DNA from: JBCDIQ01 sp039024295
GTDB lineage: Bacteria; Bacteroidota; Bacteroidia; J057
Direction: 5' to 3'
Assembly: GCA_039024295.1 (NCBI GenBank)
Contig: JBCDIQ010000316.1
Span: 1-6,979 of the forward strand
Length of the DNA stretch: 6,979 bases
The notes beneath the pieces were generated by a model. It was not told the origin of the DNA, did not search any database, and saw nothing but the letters and a program-made list of their open reading frames with translations. Positions 1 to 5,451 of this stretch are shown in pieces (the first letter of the stretch is position 1; every line of letters begins with the position of its first letter). The translations under genes were made by a program, and so were the position numbers.

Positions 1-1
1 C

Positions 2-100
2 AAAGAACGAAAATTAGGTAGGCTTCAGGGACTCGTGACTTACATGGCCCCAGATTTTGATGAACCCTTAGAAGATTTTAAAGATTACATGCCCAAATGA
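2..100 (+). CDS. Antitoxin C-terminus, DUF2281-like (partial, 5' end outside window)
   Basis: Only the last 32 codons are in the window, in the frame beginning at base 2 and ending with TGA at 98-100. The visible tail reads KERKLGRLQGLVTYMAPDFD and then EPLEDFKDYMPK. A basic patch, a 'G.l.G.v.m' turn and the acidic DFDEPLEDFKDYM ending are typical of DUF2281-type antitoxins, whose C-terminal tail binds the partner PIN toxin. The reading frame overlaps the toxin start by 4 bases (ATGA), so the toxin is probably translated by coupling to this gene. The DNA-binding or dimerisation part lies upstream and cannot be seen, so the family call rests on the tail and the neighbour. Confidence 0.72.
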   Translation, partial: KERKLGRLQGLVTYMAPDFDEPLEDFKDYMPK

Positions 101-480
101 CTTATATCCTAGATACCAATGTACTCCTTTGGGCATTGGAAAATAATCCAAGATTAAGTTCGAAGGCAAGAAAGGTAATGGTAAATCCCAATAATGAAAT
201 TCATGTCAGCATTGCCAGTATCTGGGAAATCTCTATTAAATTAAGTATAGGAAAACTCAACCTATCTAGGACGTTAGATGAAATTCTTGAAGAAATGGAG
301 GAATTGGACTTTAGAATCCTGCCCATTTCAATTAAAGCTCTAAGGTACCTTAGGAATATGCCATTTCATCATAAGGATCCTTTTGATAGATTGATTATTT
401 CTCAGGCAATTGCATCGGGAGTTACTTGCATAGCAAGTGATGAAAAATTTAGTCTCTACAACCCAAAAATTATTTGGTAA
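97..480 (+). CDS. vapC: Type II toxin-antitoxin VapC-family toxin, PIN-domain ribonuclease
   Basis: A 127-residue single PIN domain, the usual length for a VapC toxin. These are Mg-dependent RNases that block translation by cutting RNA (tRNA or rRNA in studied members) when the antitoxin is lost. The expected acidic residues are in place: Asp6 in LDTNVLLW, Glu44 in SIWEISIK, Asp94/Asp97 in HHKDPFDRLI, and Asp115 in ASDEKFSLY. The C-terminus NPKIIW also matches the subfamily. The ATG at 97 is chosen because it overlaps the antitoxin stop as ATGA and puts LDTN at the N-terminus as in relatives. The gene appears intact and catalytically complete. Its base composition (about 35% G+C) is lower than in the genes downstream, which suggests acquisition. 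The RNA target cannot be read from the sequence. Confidence 0.93.
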   Translation: MTYILDTNVLLWALENNPRLSSKARKVMVNPNNEIHVSIASIWEISIKLSIGKLNLSRTLDEILEEMEELDFRILPISIKALRYLRNMPFHHKDPFDRLIISQAIASGVTCIASDEKFSLYNPKIIW

Positions 481-498
481 CCAGTTTGTAGGTTAAAA

Positions 499-525
499 AA
501 TGCGCTGATGCCTTTGATCAGCATT
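499..525. other. Imperfect hairpin downstream of the toxin gene
   Basis: AATG (499-502) and CTGAT (505-509) pair with ATCAG (517-521) and CATT (522-525). The stem is 9 bp with a 2-base bulge at 503-504 and a 7-base loop. On the plus strand it is not followed by a T run, so it is a poor terminator for the toxin operon. Read on the minus strand it is followed by six T's (495-500), but no minus-strand gene ends here. It may act as an RNA 3' end stabiliser or a weak terminator. Confidence 0.35.
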
Positions 526-539
526 AGTTGATAAGATTA

Positions 540-576
540 CTCGTTTATTTAACCATTAAATTGCCTCGTTTATTTA
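540..576. repeat. 12-bp exact direct repeat with 25-bp period
   Basis: CTCGTTTATTTA occurs at 540-551 and again at 565-576, separated by 13 bases, just upstream of the DUF2279 gene. The two copies are identical. This may be a duplicated regulator site or a chance A+T-rich repeat. No clear TAnnTTTG -7 box is seen between here and the gene start. Confidence 0.5.
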
Positions 577-616
577 TACTCCTCCATATTTCTTGCAAGC
601 CAAAATTCTTTACCAG

Positions 617-1612
617 ATGAATTTTTTTCTCAAGAGAATATCCTCAGGGTTTAAGCTATTTGGTTCAATAATTTTGGTCTTCATAGGAGTGTTGGTTCTC
701 TCAAAAGCAAATGCCCAAATTACCCTTCCCTTCCACCGACAGCACAATTTCAGGGCTCCCAACTCCTTCTTCCAAAACGATACCCTTCCCAATTTCAAAA
801 AGAGCCGATATGTCACCGGGATTGCCCTAGGCGGGTACAGCTTGAGTATGCTCTACTTAGGTACCTCCTGGTATGCAAATGAGGACTTAGGCAGTTTTCA
901 CTTTTTTGATGACAGTAAGCAATGGCTCCAGATGGACAAGGTCGGCCACGTGTACGGCGCATATTATGCGGGCAACAACATGATCAGCCTGTACAAATGG
1001 GCAGGACAACCCAAAAAGAAAGCAATCCTGATGGGAGGCACCATGGGGTTTCTGGCCATGACCAGCATTGAAGTATTTGATGGGTTCGGAGAAGACTGGG
1101 GGTTTTCCTGGAGTGATGTGGGGGCCAATTTTATGGGCACTGCCCTTATTATGGGCAATCAGGCCCTTTGGAATGAGAATCGAATTTCATTGAAATACAG
1201 CTATCGTCCCTCCTTTTTTGTCCAAAACGACAGCCTGCAAAGTCTCTTTGGAAGTACCCCGCTGGAGTGGATCCTGAAAGACTACAACGGCCAAACGACA
1301 TGGATGAGCTTTCGGGTGCACTCCTTTTTGCCAGAAGGGAAATTCAAGGAAATATATCCGCGCTGGCTGAACCTGGCAGTCGGATACGGAGGGGAGGGAA
1401 TGACAGGGGGGTACGGAGACCCTGCCAGAGCCGATCGCATTGCGCGTGAGGAATATCGCCAATATTACCTCGCACTTGATGTGGACCTGGCAAACATAAA
1501 AACCCGATCAGGCGCACTCAGAACCTTGTTTCAGATGCTAAACATGGTCCGGCTTCCCTTACCGGCAGTCAGGTATGACCGAAACGGTCTGGCCTGGAGG
1601 TGGTGGCAATAA
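617..1612 (+). CDS. Secreted DUF2279 (YfiM-like) family protein, function unknown
   Basis: A 331-residue protein if started at the ATG at 617. A TTG in the same frame at 593 would add eight residues ahead of the signal sequence and is less likely. Residues 1-34 form a signal peptide: basic MNFFLKRISSGFK, a hydrophobic core, and a cleavage site near ANAQ. The core of the domain is visible as WLQMDKVGHVYGAYY (about 104-117) and, further on, FDGFGEDWGFSWSDVGANFM (about 154-173). These conserved His, Tyr, Asp, Asn and Gly positions define DUF2279. The C-terminal part (about 250-331) alternates Gly and aromatic residues (VGYGGEGMTGGYG, EYRQYYLALDVDL) and looks beta-rich, so an envelope or outer-membrane location is likely. 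No enzymatic role is known to me for the family. The gene converges with the sorting-domain gene and shares its terminator region. Confidence 0.85.
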   Translation: MNFFLKRISSGFKLFGSIILVFIGVLVLSKANAQITLPFHRQHNFRAPNSFFQNDTLPNFKKSRYVTGIALGGYSLSMLYLGTSWYANEDLGSFHFFDDSKQWLQMDKVGHVYGAYYAGNNMISLYKWAGQPKKKAILMGGTMGFLAMTSIEVFDGFGEDWGFSWSDVGANFMGTALIMGNQALWNENRISLKYSYRPSFFVQNDSLQSLFGSTPLEWILKDYNGQTTWMSFRVHSFLPEGKFKEIYPRWLNLAVGYGGEGMTGGYGDPARADRIAREEYRQYYLALDVDLANIKTRSGALRTLFQMLNMVRLPLPAVRYDRNGLAWRWWQ

Positions 1613-1649
1613 AAAACAGAAAAGCCCGCAGGAAGGTACCTGCAAGCTT
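1608..1649 (-). terminator. Intrinsic terminator of the sorting-domain gene
   Basis: On the minus strand, AAGC-TT-GCAGG (1649 down to 1639) pairs with CCTGC-GG-GCTT (1632 down to 1622) around a 6-base loop. The central TT and GG can pair as two U-G wobbles, giving an 11-bp stem. It is followed by the T-rich tract TTTTCTGTTTTTT. On the plus strand the same positions give CC-AA mismatches and no T run, so the element is oriented for the minus-strand gene, whose stop codon is 25 bases upstream. Its T tract overlaps the stop codon of the converging DUF2279 gene. Confidence 0.75.
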
Positions 1650-1674
1650 AATATGAGTTTAATCGATGTATATG

Positions 1675-2022
1675 TTAGATAAAGGATAACCTCCGGGTCA
1701 TCCGTTGGTCGCCTTGTGTAACTTCAAGCATATAGACCCCTTTAGGCATGTTGCTTAAGGAGAAAGATTTGTTGTAATGGACCTCATTGCTGCTGACCTT
1801 ATCAGCAAGAATCAGTTTGCCCAATAGGTTGTAAACCCGTACGTGGGTAGATTTTTCTGTTGGTAGAAGTTCAAGCTTAACCCAGAAATCCCCAGAATGG
1901 CTGGGATTTGGGTACACATTGATATGGGTAATTGCCTCCGAAATGTGTGTTCTAGAAAAAGACTGAGAAAATCCCAGGGTAATGGACAGGGCAAGAAGTA
2001 GGGTGAGGAGACATTTTTTCAT
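1675..2022 (-). CDS. Short secreted protein made of a T9SS type A sorting domain
   Basis: A 115-residue protein. Residues 1-20 (MKKCLLTLLLALSITLGFSQ) are a signal peptide with an FSQ cleavage end common in this phylum. Residues about 34-115 are a Por secretion / T9SS type A C-terminal domain: INVYPNPSHSGDFWV, VRVYNLLGKLI, FSLSNMPKGVYMLEV and a basic RMTRRLSFI ending. In the known pathway this domain directs a cargo through the type IX outer-membrane translocon, is then cleaved off, and the cargo is anchored. Here only about 13 residues separate the signal peptide from the domain, so there is almost no cargo. The start at 2022 is preferred over an in-frame TTG at 2079, because the TTG start would bury the signal peptide and coincide with the promoter box. 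It has its own promoter and terminator, so it is monocistronic. Confidence 0.88.
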   Translation of the reverse strand: MKKCLLTLLLALSITLGFSQSFSRTHISEAITHINVYPNPSHSGDFWVKLELLPTEKSTHVRVYNLLGKLILADKVSSNEVHYNKSFSLSNMPKGVYMLEVTQGDQRMTRRLSFI

Positions 2023-2076
2023 TGCAACAACAATAACTTTAACGACGATGAATAAATTCTGCTTTTGAATTATACA

Positions 2077-2084
2077 CAAATATA
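2077..2084 (-). promoter_or_regulatory. Bacteroidota -7 box TATATTTG
   Basis: Read on the minus strand, TATATTTG is an exact match to the phylum consensus TAnnTTTG. It lies 55 bases upstream of the ATG at 2022, implying a 5' leader of roughly 45-50 bases. A matching -33 TTG at the usual 17-23-base distance is not evident, so the -33 element is weak or absent. Confidence 0.55.
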
Positions 2085-2177
2085 TCAGAATTTTTGAAAT
2101 ATTTCGGGTTCATGTAAGGATCGGAACTACTTAGGAGTTTGGGGTATAAACTCCATTGCCGTAAGATTTGTTAAAAA

Positions 2178-2196
2178 TTTATCTTCGAGAGATAAA
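2178..2196. other. Perfect 7-bp hairpin in the intergenic gap
   Basis: TTTATCT (2178-2184) and AGATAAA (2190-2196) are perfect inverted repeats around a 5-base TCGAG loop. It ends directly before an ATG at 2197. It could be an operator-like palindrome or the leader hairpin of a lost gene. It is A+T-rich and has no T run characteristic of a terminator. Confidence 0.4.
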
Positions 2197-2232
2197 ATGG
2201 AAAAATTTTGGGATGATCGCACATGCCCTTAG
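2197..2232 (+). pseudogene. Possible relic of the 5' end of a SAM-dependent methyltransferase gene
   Basis: An ATG at 2197 opens an 11-codon frame, MEKFWDDRTCP, closed by TAG at 2230-2232. The first eight residues match, from memory, the usual N-terminus of a class I SAM-dependent methyltransferase group (MexFWDxRY). That group continues with a tyrosine-glycine-threonine motif, and TATGGTACA (Y-G-T) appears in another frame at 2256-2264. A TTG (2156-2158) and TATCTTCG (2180-2187), 21 bases apart, form a one-mismatch promoter upstream. This would be a promoter plus a few codons left after deletion. The match is very short and may be chance. Confidence 0.2.
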
Positions 2233-2297
2233 TCATTCCTACAGGTTGACTTTTGTATGGTACACGGGCTAAGGAGCAATACAATGTCCCCCATTAT

Positions 2298-3053
2298 TTA
2301 CCGCACATAGCTCCCGGCATTTATGTCAATGGTACACCCGGTGGCATGGTCCATCAGCCCAGAGGCGAGTAAGGTTACGGTTGGCGCAAGGTCTTCTGGC
2401 TCGGTCAGTCGATCAAGTGAAAGGTCATCCAACACGAGCTGTTCCCCATATTCATCAATAAATTGCTGTGCCATATCCGTACGGATAAATCCAGGAGCTA
2501 CGACAAAAGAGGTAATCCCTTGTTTTCCATAGGCCCTTGCCAGGCTACGACTAAGGGCTACCATACCTGCTTTTGAAGCTGCATAGGCCAGGTATTCAGG
2601 CGTATCTCCCCGGAAAGCCGCTCGGGATGCAATGTGAATAAACCGGCCTCCCCCTTGAGTTTGGTAATGGGGCAACAACAACTTACACAAATAAGCTGCC
2701 GCCCGAAGGTTTACGTGCTGGGTGAGGTCCCATTCTGAAAGCCATTGCTCGTCAGTTCCGGCGGGATCGCTGCTAAATGCAATACCTGCATTGTTAACCA
2801 GTACATCAATTTTGCCAAAATGCGCCACAACTGCCTCAACCAATTGTTTGCAAGCAGTAGGCTGAGCCAGATCTGCCTGAAAGATGTGCGCTGCGGGCAG
2901 GCTTTCAGCTAACTCCACAGCAGGTTCACGGCTATTACCATAATGAATTGCTACCTCCGCCCCGGCCCTTCCAAGACTTTTGGCAAGGGCTTTTCCGATT
3001 CCTCGACTGGCACCGGTTACCAAAACAGTTTTCCCACTTAGGTCAATATGCAT
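2298..3053 (-). CDS. SDR family NAD(P)-dependent oxidoreductase, FabG-like 3-oxoacyl reductase
   Basis: A 251-residue classical short-chain dehydrogenase/reductase, the normal length for the family. The Rossmann nucleotide-binding loop is TGASRGIG (13-20), with Arg17 favouring NADPH. NNAG is at 87-90. The catalytic tetrad is complete: Asn115 (HVNLR), Ser143 (HIASR), Tyr157 and Lys161 (YAASK). PGFIRTDM (187-194) and the DINAGSYVR ending resemble 3-oxoacyl-ACP reductases. It probably reduces a 3-oxoacyl or other carbonyl substrate in the cytoplasm, but SDR substrates are not predictable from sequence alone. It is divergent from fabD with only 71 bases between starts, and it is not in the fabD operon. 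No -7 box of its own was found, and no terminator is obvious beyond its stop. Confidence 0.9.
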   Translation of the reverse strand: MHIDLSGKTVLVTGASRGIGKALAKSLGRAGAEVAIHYGNSREPAVELAESLPAAHIFQADLAQPTACKQLVEAVVAHFGKIDVLVNNAGIAFSSDPAGTDEQWLSEWDLTQHVNLRAAAYLCKLLLPHYQTQGGGRFIHIASRAAFRGDTPEYLAYAASKAGMVALSRSLARAYGKQGITSFVVAPGFIRTDMAQQFIDEYGEQLVLDDLSLDRLTEPEDLAPTVTLLASGLMDHATGCTIDINAGSYVR

Positions 3054-3054
3054 G

Positions 3055-3087
3055 TTTGTGTCGTTGTAAAATTCCGTTTTATCTTTG
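3055..3087 (+). promoter_or_regulatory. fabD promoter, TTTG -N21- TATCTTTG
   Basis: A -33-like TTTG (3055-3058) and an exact TAnnTTTG -7 box, TATCTTTG (3080-3087), are 21 bases apart, inside the known Bacteroidota spacing. The ATG of fabD is 37 bases beyond the box, so the leader is about 30 bases. The -33 element begins one base before the start codon of the divergent SDR gene, so polymerase bound here would cover that gene's translation start region. Confidence 0.72.
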
Positions 3088-3124
3088 CGGCTTAATATGA
3101 TTACCCAATCGTAAAAAACCTATT

Positions 3125-4003
3125 ATGAAAGCGGTTGTATTTCCCGGTCAGGGAGCTCAGTTTGTAGGGATGGGCAAGGAGTTGTATGATCAATCAAAGA
3201 AAGCGCAAACTTTGTTTTCCCAGGCAAATGAAATCCTGGGATTCGATATTCAGGAATTGATGTTTGCAGGCACACCTGAAGACCTGATGCAGACCTCTGT
3301 TACCCAGCCTTCCATTTTCATTCATTCAGTTGCTGCAGCACTCGAAAATGGACTCGACCTGGAAGCGAAAATGGTCGCTGGCCACTCCTTGGGAGAGTTT
3401 TCTGCCCTCACAGTTTCAGGAGCCATCAGCTTTGAAGAAGGCTTAAAACTGGTTTCTATCAGGGCCAATGCCATGCAAAAAGCTTGCGACGCACAGGAGA
3501 GTACCATGGCAGCAATTGTTGGGCTGGATGACGAAGTAGTAGAGGCTATTTGTGCAGAAATAGAGGATATCGTGGTACCTGCCAATTACAATACTTCAGG
3601 GCAGCTGGTGATCTCGGGAACAGTTTCCGGCGTTGAAAAAGGGATAGAATTGGCCTTGGAACGTGGGGCACGAATTGCGAAAAAGCTTGCAGTAAATGGT
3701 GCATTCCATTCTCCCCTCATGGAGTCTGCTCGCCTTGAATTGGCAGAAGGCATCGAAAAAGCAGATATCCATGATGCCAAAATGCCGATTTACCAAAACG
3801 TAACTGCCCGGCCACACATCGAAAAGGAAGACATCAAAGCCAACCTCCTACAACAACTTACTTCACCTGTACGCTGGACTCAAACCATGCAGCAAATGAT
3901 GGCAGATGGTGCTACTGAATTCGTGGAAGCTGGTCCTGGTAATGTGCTTCGCGGTCTGCTCAAGCGTGTTGACCGAAAGTTCCCTGCAAGCGCGGTATCT
4001 TAG
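3125..4003 (+). CDS. fabD: ACP S-malonyltransferase (malonyl-CoA:ACP transacylase)
   Basis: A 292-residue cytoplasmic enzyme that moves malonyl from CoA to acyl carrier protein, providing the extender unit of type II fatty acid synthesis. All expected landmarks are present: FPGQG (6-10) with the oxyanion-hole Gln9, the nucleophile Ser88 in GHSLGE (86-91), Arg113 in IRANAM, which binds the malonyl carboxylate, the general-base His195 in GAFHSPLM, and the C-terminal GPGNVLRGLLKR (270-281). The length is close to that of other FabD proteins (about 290-310). The ATG at 3125 puts the FPGQG strand at the correct distance. There is no Shine-Dalgarno sequence, as usual in this phylum. It has its own promoter and a strong terminator, so it is a single-gene transcript. 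No other fab gene is adjacent apart from the divergent FabG-like SDR. Confidence 0.97.
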   Translation: MKAVVFPGQGAQFVGMGKELYDQSKKAQTLFSQANEILGFDIQELMFAGTPEDLMQTSVTQPSIFIHSVAAALENGLDLEAKMVAGHSLGEFSALTVSGAISFEEGLKLVSIRANAMQKACDAQESTMAAIVGLDDEVVEAICAEIEDIVVPANYNTSGQLVISGTVSGVEKGIELALERGARIAKKLAVNGAFHSPLMESARLELAEGIEKADIHDAKMPIYQNVTARPHIEKEDIKANLLQQLTSPVRWTQTMQQMMADGATEFVEAGPGNVLRGLLKRVDRKFPASAVS

Positions 4004-4019
4004 GAAGTTTCCGGTCTAC

Positions 4020-4043
4020 CCCGCTTTGCGGGATTTTATTTTA
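4020..4043 (+). terminator. Intrinsic terminator of fabD
   Basis: CCCGC (4020-4024) and GCGGG (4028-4032) form a perfect G+C-rich stem with a TTT loop, followed by ATTTTATTTTA. It starts 16 bases after the fabD stop codon, a textbook arrangement. Confidence 0.85.
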
Positions 4044-4138
4044 CTCATCAGCTTCTAGTAAGTAGGTTAGCCTTTCCCCTTCATTATCTTGAATAAAAAG
4101 AAGGGATGTCCGTTATTAAGACTTGAAACTTACAGCGC

Positions 4139-4921
4139 ATGACTGGATACCAACACATTCAACTAGAGGTTGAGAACCGAATAGCCTACCTTACCCTCGC
4201 CCGGCCTGAAGTGCACAATGCCTTCAATTTCGACATGATGCAAGAACTGGTTCACGCTGTTCAAAACATCGAACAAATGCCGGGAGCCAAAGTAGTGGTG
4301 ATACGGGCAAAGGGCTCGGCCTTCAGTGCAGGCCCTGATGTGGCTTATTACAAGCAAATGCAAAGTTTTGGCCCCGAGCAACACCAAGCTGATAGCCGTA
4401 TCCTGGCTGACCTCTTGATGTTGGTATACCGCTCTTCGAAATTGATCATCGCGCAGGTGGAAGGTGCTGCCACAGGTCCGGGCTGTGCGTTGATGACGGT
4501 GGCAGACTTTGCCTTTGTGGTGCCCGAGGCTACCCTGGGATTTCCCGAAGCCAAAAATGGATTTGTTCCGGCGGTGGTGGTTCCATTTCTTATACGAAAA
4601 ATTGGAGAAACCCGGGCCAAAGAAATGCTGCTCTCAGGGGACCTGATTTACGCAGATGAAGCAGCCCGGTATCAGTTGGTGAATCGCCTGATTCCAGCAG
4701 AAGAAATTGCAGGATACGTTACCCAGTTTGCAACCCGCATCTGCAACCGTAACTCTGCAGCCAGCATGCAGCTCACCAAAAAGATGATTGCAGACCTTCA
4801 ATCATTCCCCCTGGAAGAAGCGGTACAATTTGCTGCAAAAATGAATGCCCACGCCCGTGGAAACGTAGATTTTCAGCGCGGGATTCAAGGGGTCATTCAC
4901 GAACAGGAATTGGAATGGTAA
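4139..4921 (+). CDS. Enoyl-CoA hydratase/isomerase (crotonase) family protein
   Basis: A 260-residue protein spanning the whole crotonase fold at usual length. It binds an acyl-CoA thioester and stabilises an enolate in an oxyanion hole. The first oxyanion loop is FSAGPDVAY (62-70), where FCAGADL is usual. The second is GAATGPGCAL (109-118), where G.A.GGG.EL is usual. Of the two catalytic glutamates of rat enoyl-CoA hydratase, the second is kept as Glu137 in GFPE, while the first is Ala117. The segment GFPEAKNGFVPAVVVPFLIR resembles the LiuC-like subgroup (E.rlGl.PA.isPyv), which also lacks the first Glu, so a role in leucine or other branched acyl-CoA breakdown is possible. The exact substrate is unknown. 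The ATG at 4139 is the first in frame with a normal N-terminus. No clear promoter was found, and the preceding gene is terminated, so the gene must have a start site in 4044-4138. Confidence 0.92.
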   Translation: MTGYQHIQLEVENRIAYLTLARPEVHNAFNFDMMQELVHAVQNIEQMPGAKVVVIRAKGSAFSAGPDVAYYKQMQSFGPEQHQADSRILADLLMLVYRSSKLIIAQVEGAATGPGCALMTVADFAFVVPEATLGFPEAKNGFVPAVVVPFLIRKIGETRAKEMLLSGDLIYADEAARYQLVNRLIPAEEIAGYVTQFATRICNRNSAASMQLTKKMIADLQSFPLEEAVQFAAKMNAHARGNVDFQRGIQGVIHEQELEW

Positions 4922-4926
4922 GTCGA

Positions 4927-4968
4927 GTTTACTGTTCGCAGTTTACAGTGTTCGGTTTTCAGTATTTG
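4927..4968. repeat. Three imperfect 14-bp tandem repeats
   Basis: GTTTACTGTTCGCA (4927-4940), GTTTACAGTGTTCG (4941-4954) and GTTTTCAGTATTTG (4955-4968) lie head to tail just after the crotonase stop codon. They share the GTTT.C.GT core. Similar GTTTACAGT/GTTTTCAGT strings occur between genes in related bacteria as far as I recall, so this may be a copy of a dispersed intergenic repeat. Confidence 0.55.
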
Positions 4969-4986
4969 GAATTGATTTTCCATTAG

Positions 4987-5011
4987 AGGTAAAGGCTTTT
5001 TCCTTCTACCT
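4987..5011. other. Intercistronic hairpin
   Basis: AGGTA and AAGG (4987-4995) pair with CCTT (5002-5005) and TACCT (5007-5011), with one bulged C and a 6-base loop. The stem is 9 bp. No T run follows on either strand, so it is not a standard terminator. It may stabilise the crotonase mRNA end or be part of a repeat element together with the tandem 14-mers. Confidence 0.4.
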
Positions 5012-5044
5012 AACATCTAAAAGCTACCACCAAACATCCCTATT

Positions 5045-5380
5045 TTGCTTACCCTCGCTATATTCCTCAATGCTGCTGCCCTCTTGGGCATGCTGGCGTG
5101 GCGTGCCCGGCGAAACGGACGAGAGGTGACCTTTTGGCTGTCCTTATGTGTATTGGTTTGGGGATTTATTTGGGTAGGAGAAAGCTACCTCAACCGATAC
5201 TTACGAAACTATTACGAAGATTGGTATCCCCACAAATGGACCTGGGTCATGGGTGCCTCTGCGCTCTCTGTCCTCGCATACTTGCTGATCTGGTTCCAGG
5301 TTGGACAACCGAATGAAGAGGACGACCTGGCAAAAAAGGTGGAGGAAATTGGGAAAAGGGAAGGGGAATCTTCCAGCTGA
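5045..5380 (+). CDS. Small membrane protein with three predicted helices, function unknown
   Basis: I do not recognise this family. The frame gives 111 residues from a TTG at 5045; the next in-frame ATG, at 5090 (residue 16), would cut into the first helix, so the TTG is preferred although unusual. Three hydrophobic stretches are visible: about 3-19 (TLAIFLNAAALLGMLAW), 29-46 (TFWLSLCVLVWGFIWVGE) and 65-84 (WTWVMGASALSVLAYLLIWF). The loop between helices 2 and 3 is rich in Tyr, Arg and Trp (YLNRYLRNYYEDWYPHKW), and the tail (89-111) is charged and probably forms a short cytoplasmic helix. There is no signal peptidase or lipobox motif. It lies 123 bases after the crotonase and 71 bases before the aspartate kinase, both on the same strand. 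That these are expressed together is inference only. Confidence 0.68.
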   Translation: MLTLAIFLNAAALLGMLAWRARRNGREVTFWLSLCVLVWGFIWVGESYLNRYLRNYYEDWYPHKWTWVMGASALSVLAYLLIWFQVGQPNEEDDLAKKVEEIGKREGESSS

Positions 5381-5404
5381 ATTCCAAAAGACACATTCCC
5401 TGTG

Positions 5405-5412
5405 TAATTTCG
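5405..5412 (+). promoter_or_regulatory. Candidate -7 box TAATTTCG for aspartate kinase
   Basis: TAATTTCG differs from TAnnTTTG at one position and is followed by CGC, much as the fabD box is followed by CGG. It lies 39 bases before the aspartate kinase ATG, nearly the same distance as for fabD (37). No TTG is found at the -33 distance, so support is moderate. Confidence 0.42.
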
Positions 5413-5451
5413 CGCAGTTTTACCGGCCAATGAGCCTACAACTGCCTGTTT

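Noticed and set aside
593..616. TTG start extending the DUF2279 gene by eight residues
   Set aside because: The ATG at 617 gives a standard signal peptide (basic N-end then hydrophobic core); the extension adds nothing typical.
2023..2079. TTG start extending the sorting-domain protein by 19 residues
   Set aside because: It would put a second hydrophobic stretch ahead of MKKCLLTLLL and begin inside the TATATTTG promoter box.
2253..2284. TTGTAT/ATACAA inverted repeat downstream of the SDR gene
   Set aside because: A 6-bp A+T-rich stem with a 20-base loop and no T run on the minus strand; not a credible terminator.
3322..3817. Several open frames on the minus strand inside fabD
   Set aside because: Antisense shadows of a fully conserved fabD; low-complexity Ser/Ala-rich products.
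4077..4105. CCCTTC/GAAGGG inverted repeat with TATCTTGA in its loop, upstream of the crotonase
   Set aside because: The 17-base loop is long and the box lacks one T of the -7 consensus; too weak to call a promoter or operator.
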